Source of the DNA: Hamiltosporidium magnivora | Lineage: Eukaryota > Microsporidia > Dubosqiidae | DNA: 12,339 nt | Assembly (NCBI GenBank): GCA_004325065.1 | Contig: PITI01000444.1 | Location: 1-12,339 of the forward strand | Direction of reading: 5' to 3' | Part shown: one piece after another, positions 1 to 8,260 of the stretch | Layout of the letters: the number at the start of each line of letters is the position of its first letter | How positions within the stretch are numbered: the stretch's first letter is position 1 | Program-made: the position numbers and the translations under genes | The notes under the pieces: model-generated | The model's database searches: none | What the model was told of the DNA's origin: nothing | What the model saw: only the letters and a program-made list of their open reading frames with translations

Positions 1-751
1 AAAGAGGTAGAAGAAAACATATAAAAATGGTAAAATTACTTTAACCCAGAATTTTATTAAATAAAATTTTATTAGAATTTCGAATTTATTTCCGTATATC
101 TTTTTCAAATATTTCTTAAAAAAAATATGTCTTGATTCGTTTTTTTAGACTTGAATTGAATTTGGTTAGAAATATTTAAACACAACCTATTCATTAGATC
201 TTACTATTGAAGGTCGATTTAAAATGTTCTTTTAATATACTTCTATTGGTTTATTCCTTTTTTAGACATTTCTGTGATTTTTTATTTAATTTTTGTTATT
301 CAATTATATTATATATCGAAATAATGTATGAAGAGCTATTTGTAAAGTGAAAATTATAATTATACTTTTTTTTTCCACTAAAAATAAAATTATTTCTAAA
401 TAAAGCAATGAAGCGCAGTCTGCATGTGAATATAATAATATGCTACTTTTCTTATTATAAGGTAAACTATCCTTCAAATAATGTAGTAAAAAACTCGATT
501 TTGATATTTGATTTTTTCCATTTGTGATTTAATTTCATTAAATAAATATTTATTTGTTATTTTTTTTATAACTTAAACATAAATATTTGAAAGAAACCAG
601 TAAATTTAATTTTAAATTTAAAAAAATATATTTTGAAACTTCTTTGCTTTCTGTAAAAAAAAATGTGTTTGTAAATATTTTTTCGGTGTTTTTTAAAATT
701 TATATGAATTTTTTGATAAAAAAATAAAATAAAAATTGTAGCCGTACACAT
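1..751. other. AT-rich intergenic stretch, no gene seen
   Basis: This stretch is extremely AT-rich with frequent stop codons in all frames. The longest open frame (566-751, minus) is a low-complexity Phe/Lys/Ile string typical of random AT-rich DNA. I see no RNA gene and no repeat worth calling. It presumably carries the upstream control region of the dihydrouridine synthase gene at its right edge, where the AT run gives way to the short mixed sequence GTAGCCGTACACAT just before the start codon. Confidence 0.6.
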
Positions 752-1774
752 ATGGATTTCTGGCAGAAACTTAAAAAACCAATAAAAATAGTGGCACCAA
801 TGGTTGGTAATTCTGATTTATCATGGAGAATTTTATCAAGAAAGTATGGGGCAGATGTTTGTTATACCGAAATGGTGCATGTCGAATCTTTTTTACAATC
901 CAAATCAGATCCACAGAATAATTATTGGTTTTCAACTAATAAAGAAGACAAACCATTAATAATCCAGATATGTGGGAATAATCCGGATAAAATGTTAGAA
1001 GCGGCAGAAAAATTACAAAATTATTGCAACGGGATTGATATAAACTTGGGGTGTCCTCAGCCAATAGCCAAGAAAGGGTATTATGGGGCATATTTACAAG
1101 AAAATATGTCTCTGATTTATCAGATTGTAAATAAACTTTCAAATAATTTAAAAGTACCGATTTCTTGCAAAATACGTATTTTAGAAACTTTAGAAAATAC
1201 AATCGAATATGCAAAAATGCTAGAAAATGCCGGATGTTCTTTAATAGCTGTTCATGGACGTACTAGGGAACAAAAAGGTGATAAAACAGGGCTTGCAAAC
1301 TGGGAAATTATTAAAAAGATAAAAGAATCCGTCTGTATACCAGTCATTGCTAATGGAAACATGTCAACTAAGAAAGATATAAAACATTGTTTAGAATATA
1401 CCAAATGCGACGGTATAATGATAGCCGAACCACATCTTTACAATCCATTACTTTTTACACACTTAAAATTGAACGTTCTAGAAATATTTTATGAATATTT
1501 AAACATTTTTACTAAAAATGATAATTTTCTTACATTAATTGAAGTAAAATCACATGCATTCAAACTTTTAAGAAATATTTTAGATTTTTTACCAGAATAC
1601 AGGTTCAAAATAGGAAATTCTAAAAATATTTTGAATATTATAAATGTTTTTTATGATATCATTGATGAAATATTATTTTTAGAAAATAAAAGTATTTTAC
1701 CCCAGCTTTTGAAATCTAAATCTTATTATAGATCTTCATATATAAAGATGAAAGATGTTTATCAAACTGAATAA
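752..1774 (+). CDS. DUS1: tRNA-dihydrouridine synthase, Dus1-like (U16/U17)
   Basis: FMN-dependent enzyme that reduces uridine to dihydrouridine in the tRNA D-loop; the yeast Dus1 family acts on positions 16 and 17 with NAD(P)H. The 340-residue product shows the family motifs in order: APM near residues 15-17 opening the TIM barrel; CYTEM at 37-41; DINLGCPQPIAKKGYYGA at 96-113 with the likely catalytic Cys101; CKIR at 139-142; VHGRTREQKG at 167-176 with His168 and Arg170; ANGN at 200-203 for FMN phosphate; and AEPHLYNP at 225-232. Residues about 235-310 are helical and contain KSHAFKLLR, fitting the C-terminal tRNA-recruiting domain. It is somewhat shorter than yeast Dus1, as expected for a reduced parasite proteome. 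The first ATG gives the full barrel. The GCP-Q-IAK-G-YGA and HGRTREQKG wording favours Dus1 over Dus2, Dus3 or Dus4. No frameshift or missing key residue is seen. Confidence 0.95.
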   Translation: MDFWQKLKKPIKIVAPMVGNSDLSWRILSRKYGADVCYTEMVHVESFLQSKSDPQNNYWFSTNKEDKPLIIQICGNNPDKMLEAAEKLQNYCNGIDINLGCPQPIAKKGYYGAYLQENMSLIYQIVNKLSNNLKVPISCKIRILETLENTIEYAKMLENAGCSLIAVHGRTREQKGDKTGLANWEIIKKIKESVCIPVIANGNMSTKKDIKHCLEYTKCDGIMIAEPHLYNPLLFTHLKLNVLEIFYEYLNIFTKNDNFLTLIEVKSHAFKLLRNILDFLPEYRFKIGNSKNILNIINVFYDIIDEILFLENKSILPQLLKSKSYYRSSYIKMKDVYQTE

Positions 1775-1775
1775 A
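1770..1775 (+). terminator. Possible polyadenylation signal overlapping Dus1 stop
   Basis: AATAAA overlaps the TAA stop codon (1772-1774) and is followed by a T-rich tract. Microsporidian genes often have very short 3' UTRs with such signals at or near the stop. In DNA this AT-rich the hexamer also occurs by chance, so this is only suggestive. Confidence 0.3.
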
Positions 1776-2009
1776 TTATATTTTTTATATTTTATCACTA
1801 TTTGAATTGTATTTTATATAAACTTAGCGCGTTTCTTTTAAAATTAAAAACAAATATATATCTATTGCAAAGTAATTACCTCCTCAATCTTTAATTAGAT
1901 TTTTATCGGCCATTAAATTAAATACTAATTATTAAATTCAACTAGCGAGTAATTTTCTGTGCCAATTTTTTATTGGAACATAATTATATTTTAATTTTTT
2001 AATGGAAAG
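1776..2009. other. AT-rich spacer, nothing recognised
   Basis: The spacer between Dus1 and the GC-richer island has stops in every frame and no recognisable RNA or repeat. Confidence 0.5.
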
Positions 2010-2208
2010 GTGGATATCAAAAAAACCCATTTGCTGGCAATGAGTATGAGCGTGTGAAACTGGTGTGAAGATTATTGTTTGGATTTTTGATGGGAATAAA
2101 ACCTAACTACATCTTGGGTTGTTCTTTGGGAGTTTGTATGAGGAGGAGAAGGTCTACGAAATGGCGAAATTTTCTCTACAAATTTACTTGGATTTTTAAT
2201 GTAACTAG

Positions 2209-2229
2209 AGCGCAGAGCGCAGACCGCAG
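2209..2229. repeat. Three tandem 7-mers AGCGCAG
   Basis: AGCGCAG occurs twice exactly and a third time with one change (ACCGCAG), head to tail inside the GC-richer island. Function unknown. Confidence 0.7.
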
Positions 2230-2234
2230 CTGAA

Positions 2235-2254
2235 CATGTAGGTAATTACCATGT
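2235..2254. other. Quasi-palindrome around GGTAATTACC
   Basis: A perfect 10-base palindrome (2241-2250) is flanked by ACAT on the left and ATGT on the right, with three extra bases on the left arm. It could form a hairpin or cruciform or bind a dimeric protein. It sits next to the 7-mer repeats in the mobile-element-like island. Confidence 0.5.
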
Positions 2255-2355
2255 AAAAGCATGGAAACCTAGCCTTGATCACTCGGGTTGGAAGACTTAG
2301 CGCCCGGGAGATATTAAAATAAAAATCATTTAAAGCCGGTAAAACTAAATAGGAG

Positions 2356-2375
2356 GTTATACCTGTTGGTATAAC
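2356..2375. other. Hairpin: 8-bp stem, 4-base loop
   Basis: GTTATACC and GGTATAAC are exact inverted repeats separated by TGTT. The structure lies just left of the segment that is repeated at the other end of the window. It may be a structural part of the mobile element; whether it acts in DNA or RNA cannot be told. Confidence 0.6.
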
Positions 2376-2750
2376 ATTACACTGTCTAGGTGCGACCGCA
2401 TTTAAGTCTCTGAAGTATATCTTAGCTAGAGTTTTATTAGAGTTAGAAAGTGTGGAATAAGTGGGAATTCTGCATAGTCTTGGGGAGCCAAGGGGGGGGG
2501 CTTCGATCACACTCCATGCAACGAACATTAACGAAATCCGGGTAAACGTATCACCTATTAAATAAGTTCTACACACCTGGTAGATGAAATGCTTTGGGAC
2601 ATATGTATCGCAAAGGGTACTGATGGAGCGTCAATAGAGCAGTTATTTATGTTAAACCTAGAATTGCGTAAATGTCACGAAAACAAATATAATACTTGCC
2701 ACTCTTTAAAAAAGTAGTGATATTTTAAATAAAAATTAATTTTAATTTTT

Positions 2751-3498
2751 TTCTATTATATTTTAAAATCTAAGATAAACTTTCAAGCATCCATCAGAAT
2801 ATATTTAACTGTAAATTTAATGCATCTGAAAGGAAAAGACAATATTTAGCTAGGAGAATCAATTTTAAAGAAATTAAAGTCTAAAATAAATGATTAGTTG
2901 TTTTGAGTGATTTTACTAAAAGGTTATTATAATTTGAATGGAAGATCAAAATCTAAAATGTTATCGTTTTTCAGTCAAAAAGCAACAAAAAACAATTTTA
3001 TGTATCGTTAGTATTAACTTTTATAAACAGACAAACAATTTTATGTTTCAAAATAATTCAATTAAAGATGATAGATGCAATTTTAAGTACGAAAACTATT
3101 AACCTATAATTGACAAACAATCTTATGTTTCAAGATATACTCTACAAATTCAATATAAAAATTACTCTTTTGAATTTAAAAGATACCAACCTAGATTAAC
3201 TGGCAAACAATCTTATTTTTGAAAAAATGTACCATTCAAATTAAAGATGACAAATTATAAAAAATAATACCAGATTTTTTATGATTAAAAAAGTATACTA
3301 TCTAGGAATAAATGCTTTGTGAATACGAGTATAATTATTATAGAAACGAAAATATATGTGATTGATTTCAAATTACAAAATTAAAGAATTATTTTTATAA
3401 CATAAAGATATTTAAGAAAAAGGTTTTGTAAAATAATATTTTAATGATTTTTTTAAAATACAGGAATATCTCATTTCTATAAAAAGTAAATATGTTTT
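2751..3498. other. AT-rich spacer carrying degenerate repeats
   Basis: No open frame here resembles a gene. The only structure I can support is the imperfect tandem repeat at about 3030-3260, listed separately. The rest is AT-rich sequence with stops in all frames. Confidence 0.5.
3030..3260. repeat. Imperfect tandem repeat, units of about 82-90 bp
   Basis: The word G(A/G)CAAACAAT(T/C)TTAT starts units at 3030, 3112 and 3202. Units also share a following (C)AAATT(C/A)AA-like stretch, the word ATTAAAGATGA in the first and third, and an AACCTA-GATTAAC-like end before the next unit. A shorter related piece (AAAAACAATTTTATGT) begins near 2988. Units have diverged considerably, so this is an old tandem array. 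Confidence 0.55.
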
Positions 3499-3837
3499 TT
3501 AAAGGTTTTTAAGTAGAAGTTGATTTAAAAACCCAAAAGAAAATAAATTGGTTTCATTAAAAATGGTTGCCTTCTCTTTTAAAGCATCGTATACTTTCCA
3601 AATTTTAGTACAAAGAAATATAAATAAAATAAAAAATATAAAAGTAAAAAATTTGATATCCAGATCACAGATATTATCATTCTGTTTCTTATCATAATAC
3701 CTTATAATTCGATTTTGTTTAAATGAATTATTTTTAATGAATACATTTTTCTTAAAATTTTCAAATTCTGACATTTTTTCTATATGTTTTGATATTCTTA
3801 TATTCCATGAATCAATAAGTAATTCTAAATTTGACAT
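3499..3837 (-). CDS. Hypothetical 112-residue protein with one membrane segment
   Basis: I do not recognise this protein. From the first ATG (3837) the frame runs 112 codons; the frame is open further upstream to about 3927 but has no earlier ATG. Residues 1-50 are polar and charged with a possible amphipathic helix (LELLIDSWNIRISKHIEKM). Residues about 62-79 (IKFFTFIFFILFIFLCTK) form one strong hydrophobic segment rich in Phe, and a 30-residue polar tail follows. That fits a small single-span membrane protein with a long N-terminal domain. There is no clear CCC-like start motif upstream. In such AT-rich DNA an open frame this long can arise by chance, so it may not be a gene; the mixed residue composition and orderly charged-hydrophobic-charged layout argue mildly for it. 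Confidence 0.4.
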   Translation of the reverse strand: MSNLELLIDSWNIRISKHIEKMSEFENFKKNVFIKNNSFKQNRIIRYYDKKQNDNICDLDIKFFTFIFFILFIFLCTKIWKVYDALKEKATIFNETNLFSFGFLNQLLLKNL

Positions 3838-4273
3838 AATGATTAAAATAAAATATCTTAAATATATATTTTTAAAACATCTTATAAAGAGTGTTTCAGG
3901 ATTTATCAAGATATGATGTTTGATCTTTTAGTATTTTTCCCCCAATGAGAAATAAAGTATTTATAAGTATAATATAAGTTTTATTTAGAAATCTAAAACC
4001 AAATTAATCTATTGGAATATTTTCATTAAAATATTCAATTACAGAGTATCTCTGAAAATTTATTCGGATATTTATAGAAAAGCTTTATCAGAACGTGTAT
4101 TTTATTATATTGATTTCATATAATATATTTTAATATATCTTTCCATATTAATTAAATTAAAAACCATTTAAATTTTGTAAAAAATATTTTTAAGCTAAAG
4201 AATTACCTAAAGTTCAATATTTTTTTTAATTTAATGTTTTTTTTAGTTTATATGCAATAGTTTGAATATACAA
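3838..4273. other. AT-rich spacer, nothing recognised
   Basis: No gene, RNA or clear repeat is seen between the small membrane-protein candidate and the 83-bp tandem repeat. A CCCCC run at 3949-3953 (TTTTTCCCCCAATGAG) stands out locally and is followed by an ATG on the plus strand, but no long frame follows it. Confidence 0.45.
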
Positions 4274-4452
4274 ATTTAAAAGTAATTTTCCACTTTATTT
4301 ATATAAACGAGAATCGGTATTTAAGTTTCTTTATTATTAAGATTGAAATAAGTCACATTTAAAAGTAATTTTCTACTTTCTTTGTATAAACGAGAATTGG
4401 TATTTAAGTTTCTTTATTATTAAAATTAAAATAATTCACATTTAAAAGTAAT
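4274..4452. repeat. 83-bp tandem repeat, two full copies plus a partial third
   Basis: Units begin with ATTTAAAAGTAATT at 4274, 4357 and 4440, exactly 83 bases apart. The first two units differ at under a dozen positions, all substitutions with no indel; the shared core includes AAACGAGAAT-GGTATTTAAG and a TTTCTTTATTATTAA block. The third copy keeps only the first 13-14 bases before diverging. The array lies about 80 bases beyond the decayed 3' end of the minus-strand LRR-like gene. It is non-coding and its role, if any, is unknown. Confidence 0.9.
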
Positions 4453-4662
4453 TATAAACTATTTGTAAAGCATATTTACCATTAAAAACCAATAATTTAT
4501 TTGAAAAATATATAAAAATTCAGCAGTTATTTATAAAGACAAGTTAAAATCAAAAATATTCATAAATTCTTCTGCGAGATATTCTCTTAACATTTTATTT
4601 TCGTGATCATGCATTTCAACTAAAATGATACTTTCCAAATTACTAAAAGAATTTCTTAAAAA

Positions 4663-4908
4663 CTAATTTGAAACATTTTTAGAAAACTTACAACATTTAA
4701 AGGATAATTCAATTAAATGTTTAAAGTCACTTAATCTCATAACATCTTCAGATTCTATATTAAATCTTTCTAGTGTAATGTTTTTAATATTTATGTTCCA
4801 ATCATTTGTGAATAAAGATGAAAACAATATTTTTTGTTTTTTTACACATAAATATAATTTTTTCAAATTTTTAAAATTTTCTAGCGCAAGTTTTCCGTTC
4901 TTTTTCAT
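4663..4908 (-). pseudogene. LRR-like 3' remnant of the upstream gene
   Basis: This 81-codon open piece lies 82 bases beyond the stop of the 587-codon frame, same strand, different frame. It reads as two or three leucine-rich units: LENFKNLKKLYL near its start, then IKNITLERFNIESEDVMRL and FKHLIELSFKCCKF. Its frame is open for nine codons before the ATG and resumes after its TAG (FLRNSFSNLESIILVEM) up to 4531. It is therefore better read as the displaced C-terminal part of the neighbouring gene than as a separate small gene. The ATG at 4908 is probably just an internal methionine. Confidence 0.75.
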
Positions 4909-4990
4909 TTCGAAATGGGAAATTTTTAAACTATTTATTTAAAATTTACATTTTCAGAAAATATATTTGATAAAATATGAATAGAAAATT

Positions 4991-6754
4991 TTAAATTATA
5001 CTCCAAATGAAAAAATCTTTCCTAGTAATATGAATAAAGTAACGATTATTTTTTACACTATTTTTAACATAATTTAAAATATTTAATATTTCAAAATCAA
5101 AATCAGTACTTGAAGGAATGTTTATAGTTGTTAATCTTATAATCAAATTTAGAACAACACAATCTCGAAACGAATTTATGAATTTAGCGTACATAAATAA
5201 ATTATTTACTCGGTTACTTATTAAAATTGCAGTTTCTATTTTGAATTCTTCAAAAGTATTTGAATCGTCTTCATCGTAAATTATTTCACATTTTACAAGC
5301 TTGAAATATTTCAAAAATTTATTTTTCAAAAAAATATTTATTTGATTGTGAGAGATTTTAGATTCTTTAATAATTATACTTAAAATGGAAGATTCTTGAT
5401 AAATTGGTTTACAAATACAATCCAAAGAAAAAACTTTATAATAGAATAAATGATAAGTACATTTTTCGTTTAGATTTTCTAATAAATAATTTAAAATTTC
5501 ATGAAAATATTTTTCTTTGGAAATTATTGAAATTTTTTGAGAAAAATTCAACGTTTCGAAATTATAAGTATATTTTTCGATGTCTTTTTCAGTTATAAAT
5601 CTAAAATCGGGTTTTTTTATGAACGAATCACATATTGATGCATTTGATTCAAAGTTTATGTATAAGGGTTCAACTAAATAATTGTATTCATTTTGATTGT
5701 TAAATTTTAGTTCAATATCTATATTATTGATATAAAGTGTATCTATTTTCTTACATAAATTTGAAATTGCGAGGTTAATAAAAGAATTTTTAGGACTAAT
5801 AAATTCAATTTTTTTGAGTGCGATAAATTGATTTGAGTTGCTTAAAAAATCTATAAATTCCTGGTTTATGACCGAAAACTGTAGTTCTATTTCTATGAGA
5901 GACTTGGATGTTATTTCAAGTATATTTTTAGTATATTTTGCAAAATCATTTGCACACATAATTTTTACCTTTTTGATTTTACAAATATAAAAAATTACCT
6001 TCAATTGTTCACAAAACATTCGTTCCTTGTCTATTTTAGTGTAAAATTTACAATTAAAAAGTGTTATTATAACGAATTCTAAATATTCAACATTGTTCGA
6101 TGTATCATTATTTTTGATATCTATATACTGGGTTTTTTCTATCTTAATAAATCTATTGAAATACTTTGCATCCGTAAATGAAAGAATAAAAAAATCTGCT
6201 AAAAATAATTTTCTTAGAGTCTTAGAACTTATTCCTCCACTAAAAAATCTTGTAAAATCATACAGAATGTATTTTATGAATACATCTGAGCAAATAAAAG
6301 ATGAATATAATATTGAACGTATCAAATTTTTAAATCTAATATCGATCAAAAAATCGAAAATCTCTAAAATTCGAATAATTGCTATGAATTCATTTGGAAG
6401 TAATATTTCAATTGGAATATATGGATTCCTTATAAATCTATAAAATATATTTAAAGTTTTCTCATTTACATTATCTAAAAATACAAAATCTTCATTATAC
6501 TCTTGTTTCAAATAGTTTTTGTTACTTACAAAATTTACTTTGAACTCTTTTATATCCATTAAAAACTTTTTATTTAGAAACAAATTTTCATTGACGACTG
6601 ATTCTAACTTTAATCGTTTACTATTTGAACAGACCATCATATTTTCATTTTTATCTCCACAAGTAAAATCCGAAACATCGTTCCTATAATAAATTATAAG
6701 AGTAAACAAAGAATTTGTAAACAATATAATCATCATGAAAGAGAAACATACCAT
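4991..6754 (-). CDS. Open 587-residue part of secreted LRR-like protein
   Basis: No enzyme motif is seen. Residues 4-22 (FSFMMIILFTNSLFTLIIY) are a strong hydrophobic N-terminal segment, read as a signal peptide or anchor. Residues about 88-190 resemble the second half of a BTB/POZ fold followed by helices: a VNEKTLNIFYRFIRN helix, then EFIAIIRILEIFDF, as in the FxxFIYTG...ELLxxAxxL pattern, though the N-terminal BTB strands are not evident. From about 270 onward there are irregular repeats with leucine-rich character (SLIEIELQFSVINQEFIDFL, ALKKIEFIS, IDTLYINNIDIEL). The 8261-10627 product shares the arrangement and the EFIxIxRxLEI core, so they are divergent paralogs. The start is the first ATG; upstream lies a T-run then CCAAATTAC, a weak match to microsporidian start signals. 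The ORF ends early relative to its relative; see the pseudogene entry. Confidence 0.7.
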   Translation of the reverse strand: MVCFSFMMIILFTNSLFTLIIYYRNDVSDFTCGDKNENMMVCSNSKRLKLESVVNENLFLNKKFLMDIKEFKVNFVSNKNYLKQEYNEDFVFLDNVNEKTLNIFYRFIRNPYIPIEILLPNEFIAIIRILEIFDFLIDIRFKNLIRSILYSSFICSDVFIKYILYDFTRFFSGGISSKTLRKLFLADFFILSFTDAKYFNRFIKIEKTQYIDIKNNDTSNNVEYLEFVIITLFNCKFYTKIDKERMFCEQLKVIFYICKIKKVKIMCANDFAKYTKNILEITSKSLIEIELQFSVINQEFIDFLSNSNQFIALKKIEFISPKNSFINLAISNLCKKIDTLYINNIDIELKFNNQNEYNYLVEPLYINFESNASICDSFIKKPDFRFITEKDIEKYTYNFETLNFSQKISIISKEKYFHEILNYLLENLNEKCTYHLFYYKVFSLDCICKPIYQESSILSIIIKESKISHNQINIFLKNKFLKYFKLVKCEIIYDEDDSNTFEEFKIETAILISNRVNNLFMYAKFINSFRDCVVLNLIIRLTTINIPSSTDFDFEILNILNYVKNSVKNNRYFIHITRKDFFIWSII

Positions 6755-7630
6755 TATAATTGTAATTTGGAAAAAAAAAATATTTAAATTTTCAAATATT
6801 TAATCTAGAATATTTTTTTTAAATAGTTTTAATTAAAAATTATTTTCGTTATTCTTTTTATTGTGTAAATTCAGTAAGGATGTATCGTTGGTTTATTTTC
6901 AAATTCTTTTGTTTTTTTGATAATTACGAAAAAAAATATGGAATTATCTTGCATTTATATTTGATAAAAATTCTCTAAATTGAAATTTTCCCTTTTTTCT
7001 CAGATATTTTAATAGTTTAAAATAATAAGATAAAAAAAGAAAAATGTACACATGATTATAAATCCCCGTAATATTAACTTTTTACGATACTAAGTTCGTT
7101 TGTTTCTAATATTATATTTATTGATGGCAGATTCTCATTTTTTTCGAGATTATATCACTACCTTGTTCTTCATTGCTTTTTAAAAGCAATTTTTGATTTC
7201 TATATCTTATCAGACAATATAATTCTAAGTCTTTTGCTTTTAGTTATTTATAATTCTTATTATTTGCGCTTGATATTGAAAATATAAGATTTTTATTTGA
7301 ATTCGTAATTCTATAAAATGGCTTCAGAGTATTTCGAACATTTATAAAAACTTATTTTTTTAACATCGTTCTTACGTAGGTCTGTATTATAATTTATGAT
7401 TGAATTCAAAAGTAAGTTTTGATGTATGTGCGACCAATAGCTTCAAAGTTGGTTATGGATTTTTTTAAAGCCCAGTTTGTAACTGAAATACTATCCAGTT
7501 TTAAAATACATACATTAAGAAATTTATAGCTAAATAAGTCAAAATCTAGAAGGAAGATATCTTATATAAATATTATAGTTAAAATTTTATTATTAAAATC
7601 AAATATAGTAAATATTTTTAAAGAAAGAGA
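6755..7630. other. AT-rich divergent spacer, left part
   Basis: This lies between the starts of two divergently transcribed relatives. It is AT-rich with stops in all frames and no recognised RNA. A CCC-containing tract (TTTTCCCTTTTTTCTC, about 6986-7001) and a CCCC run near 7064-7067 resemble microsporidian pre-start motifs but are not followed by a sustained ORF. Confidence 0.5.
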
Positions 7631-7639
7631 AAGGAAACA

Positions 7640-8060
7640 ACATCAAAAAATATCCGCTCGGTAATAAGTGTGTGTATTCGGAGTTAAAACCAATGTTTGT
7701 GATTTAGTGGGATATAAAATACGCTGGGCTTATAGACCAATCTCCGATAATTTTGAATCATAAAATATTAACAGAAAAAATGAAAAAAAAACAGTATTAA
7801 AAATCAATTACCTAGCATATAAATCTGCATATTACTTATGTAACTTAAATTAATGGGTTTGGTGGAGAAAATAGAGGAAGTTATGAAGTTAGCAATGGTA
7901 GGAATTTTAAACGGAATTTTTTGAAAGAGTAATTCACGCGCAACTTCTAAGGCATTGATCGGTTACAGGATATTTTGGGCCTTCATCTGCTCATCCTCAA
8001 GACCGACAGATAGGAAAGAACTAGAATAGGCAAGTAGGTAAGTAGTATTTTTAATTGATT
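7640..8060. other. Unexplained GC-richer patch, possible mobile-element relic
   Basis: Base composition rises clearly above the surroundings in two pieces, about 7650-7745 and 7850-8040. The second holds a 23-codon reading (7853-7924, start GLVEKIEEVMKL, plus strand) that ends in TGA, and a different frame just after it reads ERVIHAQLL before a stop. Short protein-like runs in shifting frames are what a decayed coding element would leave, as in the relic at the right end of this window. I could not match it to either copy of the dispersed repeat or to the LINE relic. Confidence 0.35.
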
Positions 8061-8241
8061 GTTTCTCGGTGGTAAAGACAATACGTTTCAATCCTACAGA
8101 TAAATTTTTTTTTACTATTATTGTGTTGTAAATACAACAATATTACCATTTAAAAATATTTTTCTGACTTTATTTCGGGTCTAATCTACTTTTTTGGTTA
8201 TCAATTTTTTTAATTAAAATATAACGGATTTATATTAAAAA

Positions 8242-8252
8242 AAATTTTGCCC
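8242..8252 (+). promoter_or_regulatory. AAATTTT-GCCC start signal
   Basis: AAATTTTGCCC ends eight bases before the ATG at 8261. An AAATTT-like element together with a CCC- or GGG-like motif directly upstream of the start codon has been described as the transcription signal of many microsporidian genes. The G/C cluster stands out in otherwise AT-only sequence. It supports both the chosen start and the microsporidian assignment. Confidence 0.6.
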
Positions 8253-8260
8253 TTTATTAA

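Larger units (their letters stand above)
2010..2750 (+). mobile_element. GC-richer repeat island, probable mobile-element relic (copy 1)
   Basis: Base composition changes sharply here from very AT-rich to near balanced. The right part (about 2393-2750) matches the reverse complement of about 11975-12339 over its whole length with scattered substitutions and small indels; the longest exact block I see is 23 bases, 2501-2523 against 12206-12228. The part from 2010 to 2393 would align beyond the window edge in the other copy, so its extent as a repeat is unknown. No intact protein is recognised. One 46-codon reading on the plus strand (2577-2714) and one longer reading on the minus strand (2205-2627, no ATG start) are open, but in the other copy both are broken by stops. 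A dispersed repeat in a different base composition fits a dead transposable element; which one is not clear. Confidence 0.65.
4531..6754 (-). pseudogene. Secreted LRR-like family gene with broken 3' end
   Basis: This feature covers the inferred full extent of the ancestral gene, about 740 codons, close to the 788 of its plus-strand relative. The first 587 codons (6754-4991) are open. After that, reading continues with LRR-like protein sequence only if the frame shifts: once at a run of six T (minus strand; 5010-5015), giving HLEYNLKFSIHILSN, and again near 4938-4941, giving NSLKISHFE and then LENFKNLKKLYL. In that last frame a TAG at 4663-4665 interrupts, and translation continues to TAA at 4531-4533. 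Each shift is explained by loss of one base in a short homopolymer. The tail keeps LxxLxL-type spacing, so it was coding. Either the gene is dead, or a shortened 587-residue protein is still made, or some lesions are base-call errors. Confidence 0.75.

Noticed and set aside
400..425. AGCGCAG at 412-418 as a link to the AGCGCAG tandem 7-mers at 2209-2229
   Set aside because: Only a single 7-base word is shared and the flanks do not align.
936..1214. Open frame on the minus strand inside Dus1
   Set aside because: It overlaps a well-supported conserved gene on the other strand and has no recognisable motif.
2205..2627. Minus-strand reading of about 140 codons in repeat copy 1 (contains IPTYSTLS and KIYFRDL)
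   Set aside because: It has no ATG start near its beginning, the matching frame in copy 2 has two stops, and the substitutions between copies are mostly amino-acid-changing. The length is explained by the higher GC content.
2393..2750. Idea that the GC-richer repeat is an rRNA gene fragment
   Set aside because: None of the conserved small- or large-subunit rRNA words I looked for is present, and the two copies differ more than rRNA copies normally do.
3838..3909. Longer N-terminus for the small membrane protein from a TTG at 3909
   Set aside because: A nuclear eukaryotic gene would be expected to start at ATG; the first in-frame ATG is at 3837.
5404..6443. Plus-strand open frames (5404-5598, 6093-6443) inside the minus-strand LRR-like gene
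   Set aside because: They are antisense to a longer frame with a signal peptide and family resemblance, and are low-complexity Ile/Lys/Asn/Phe strings.
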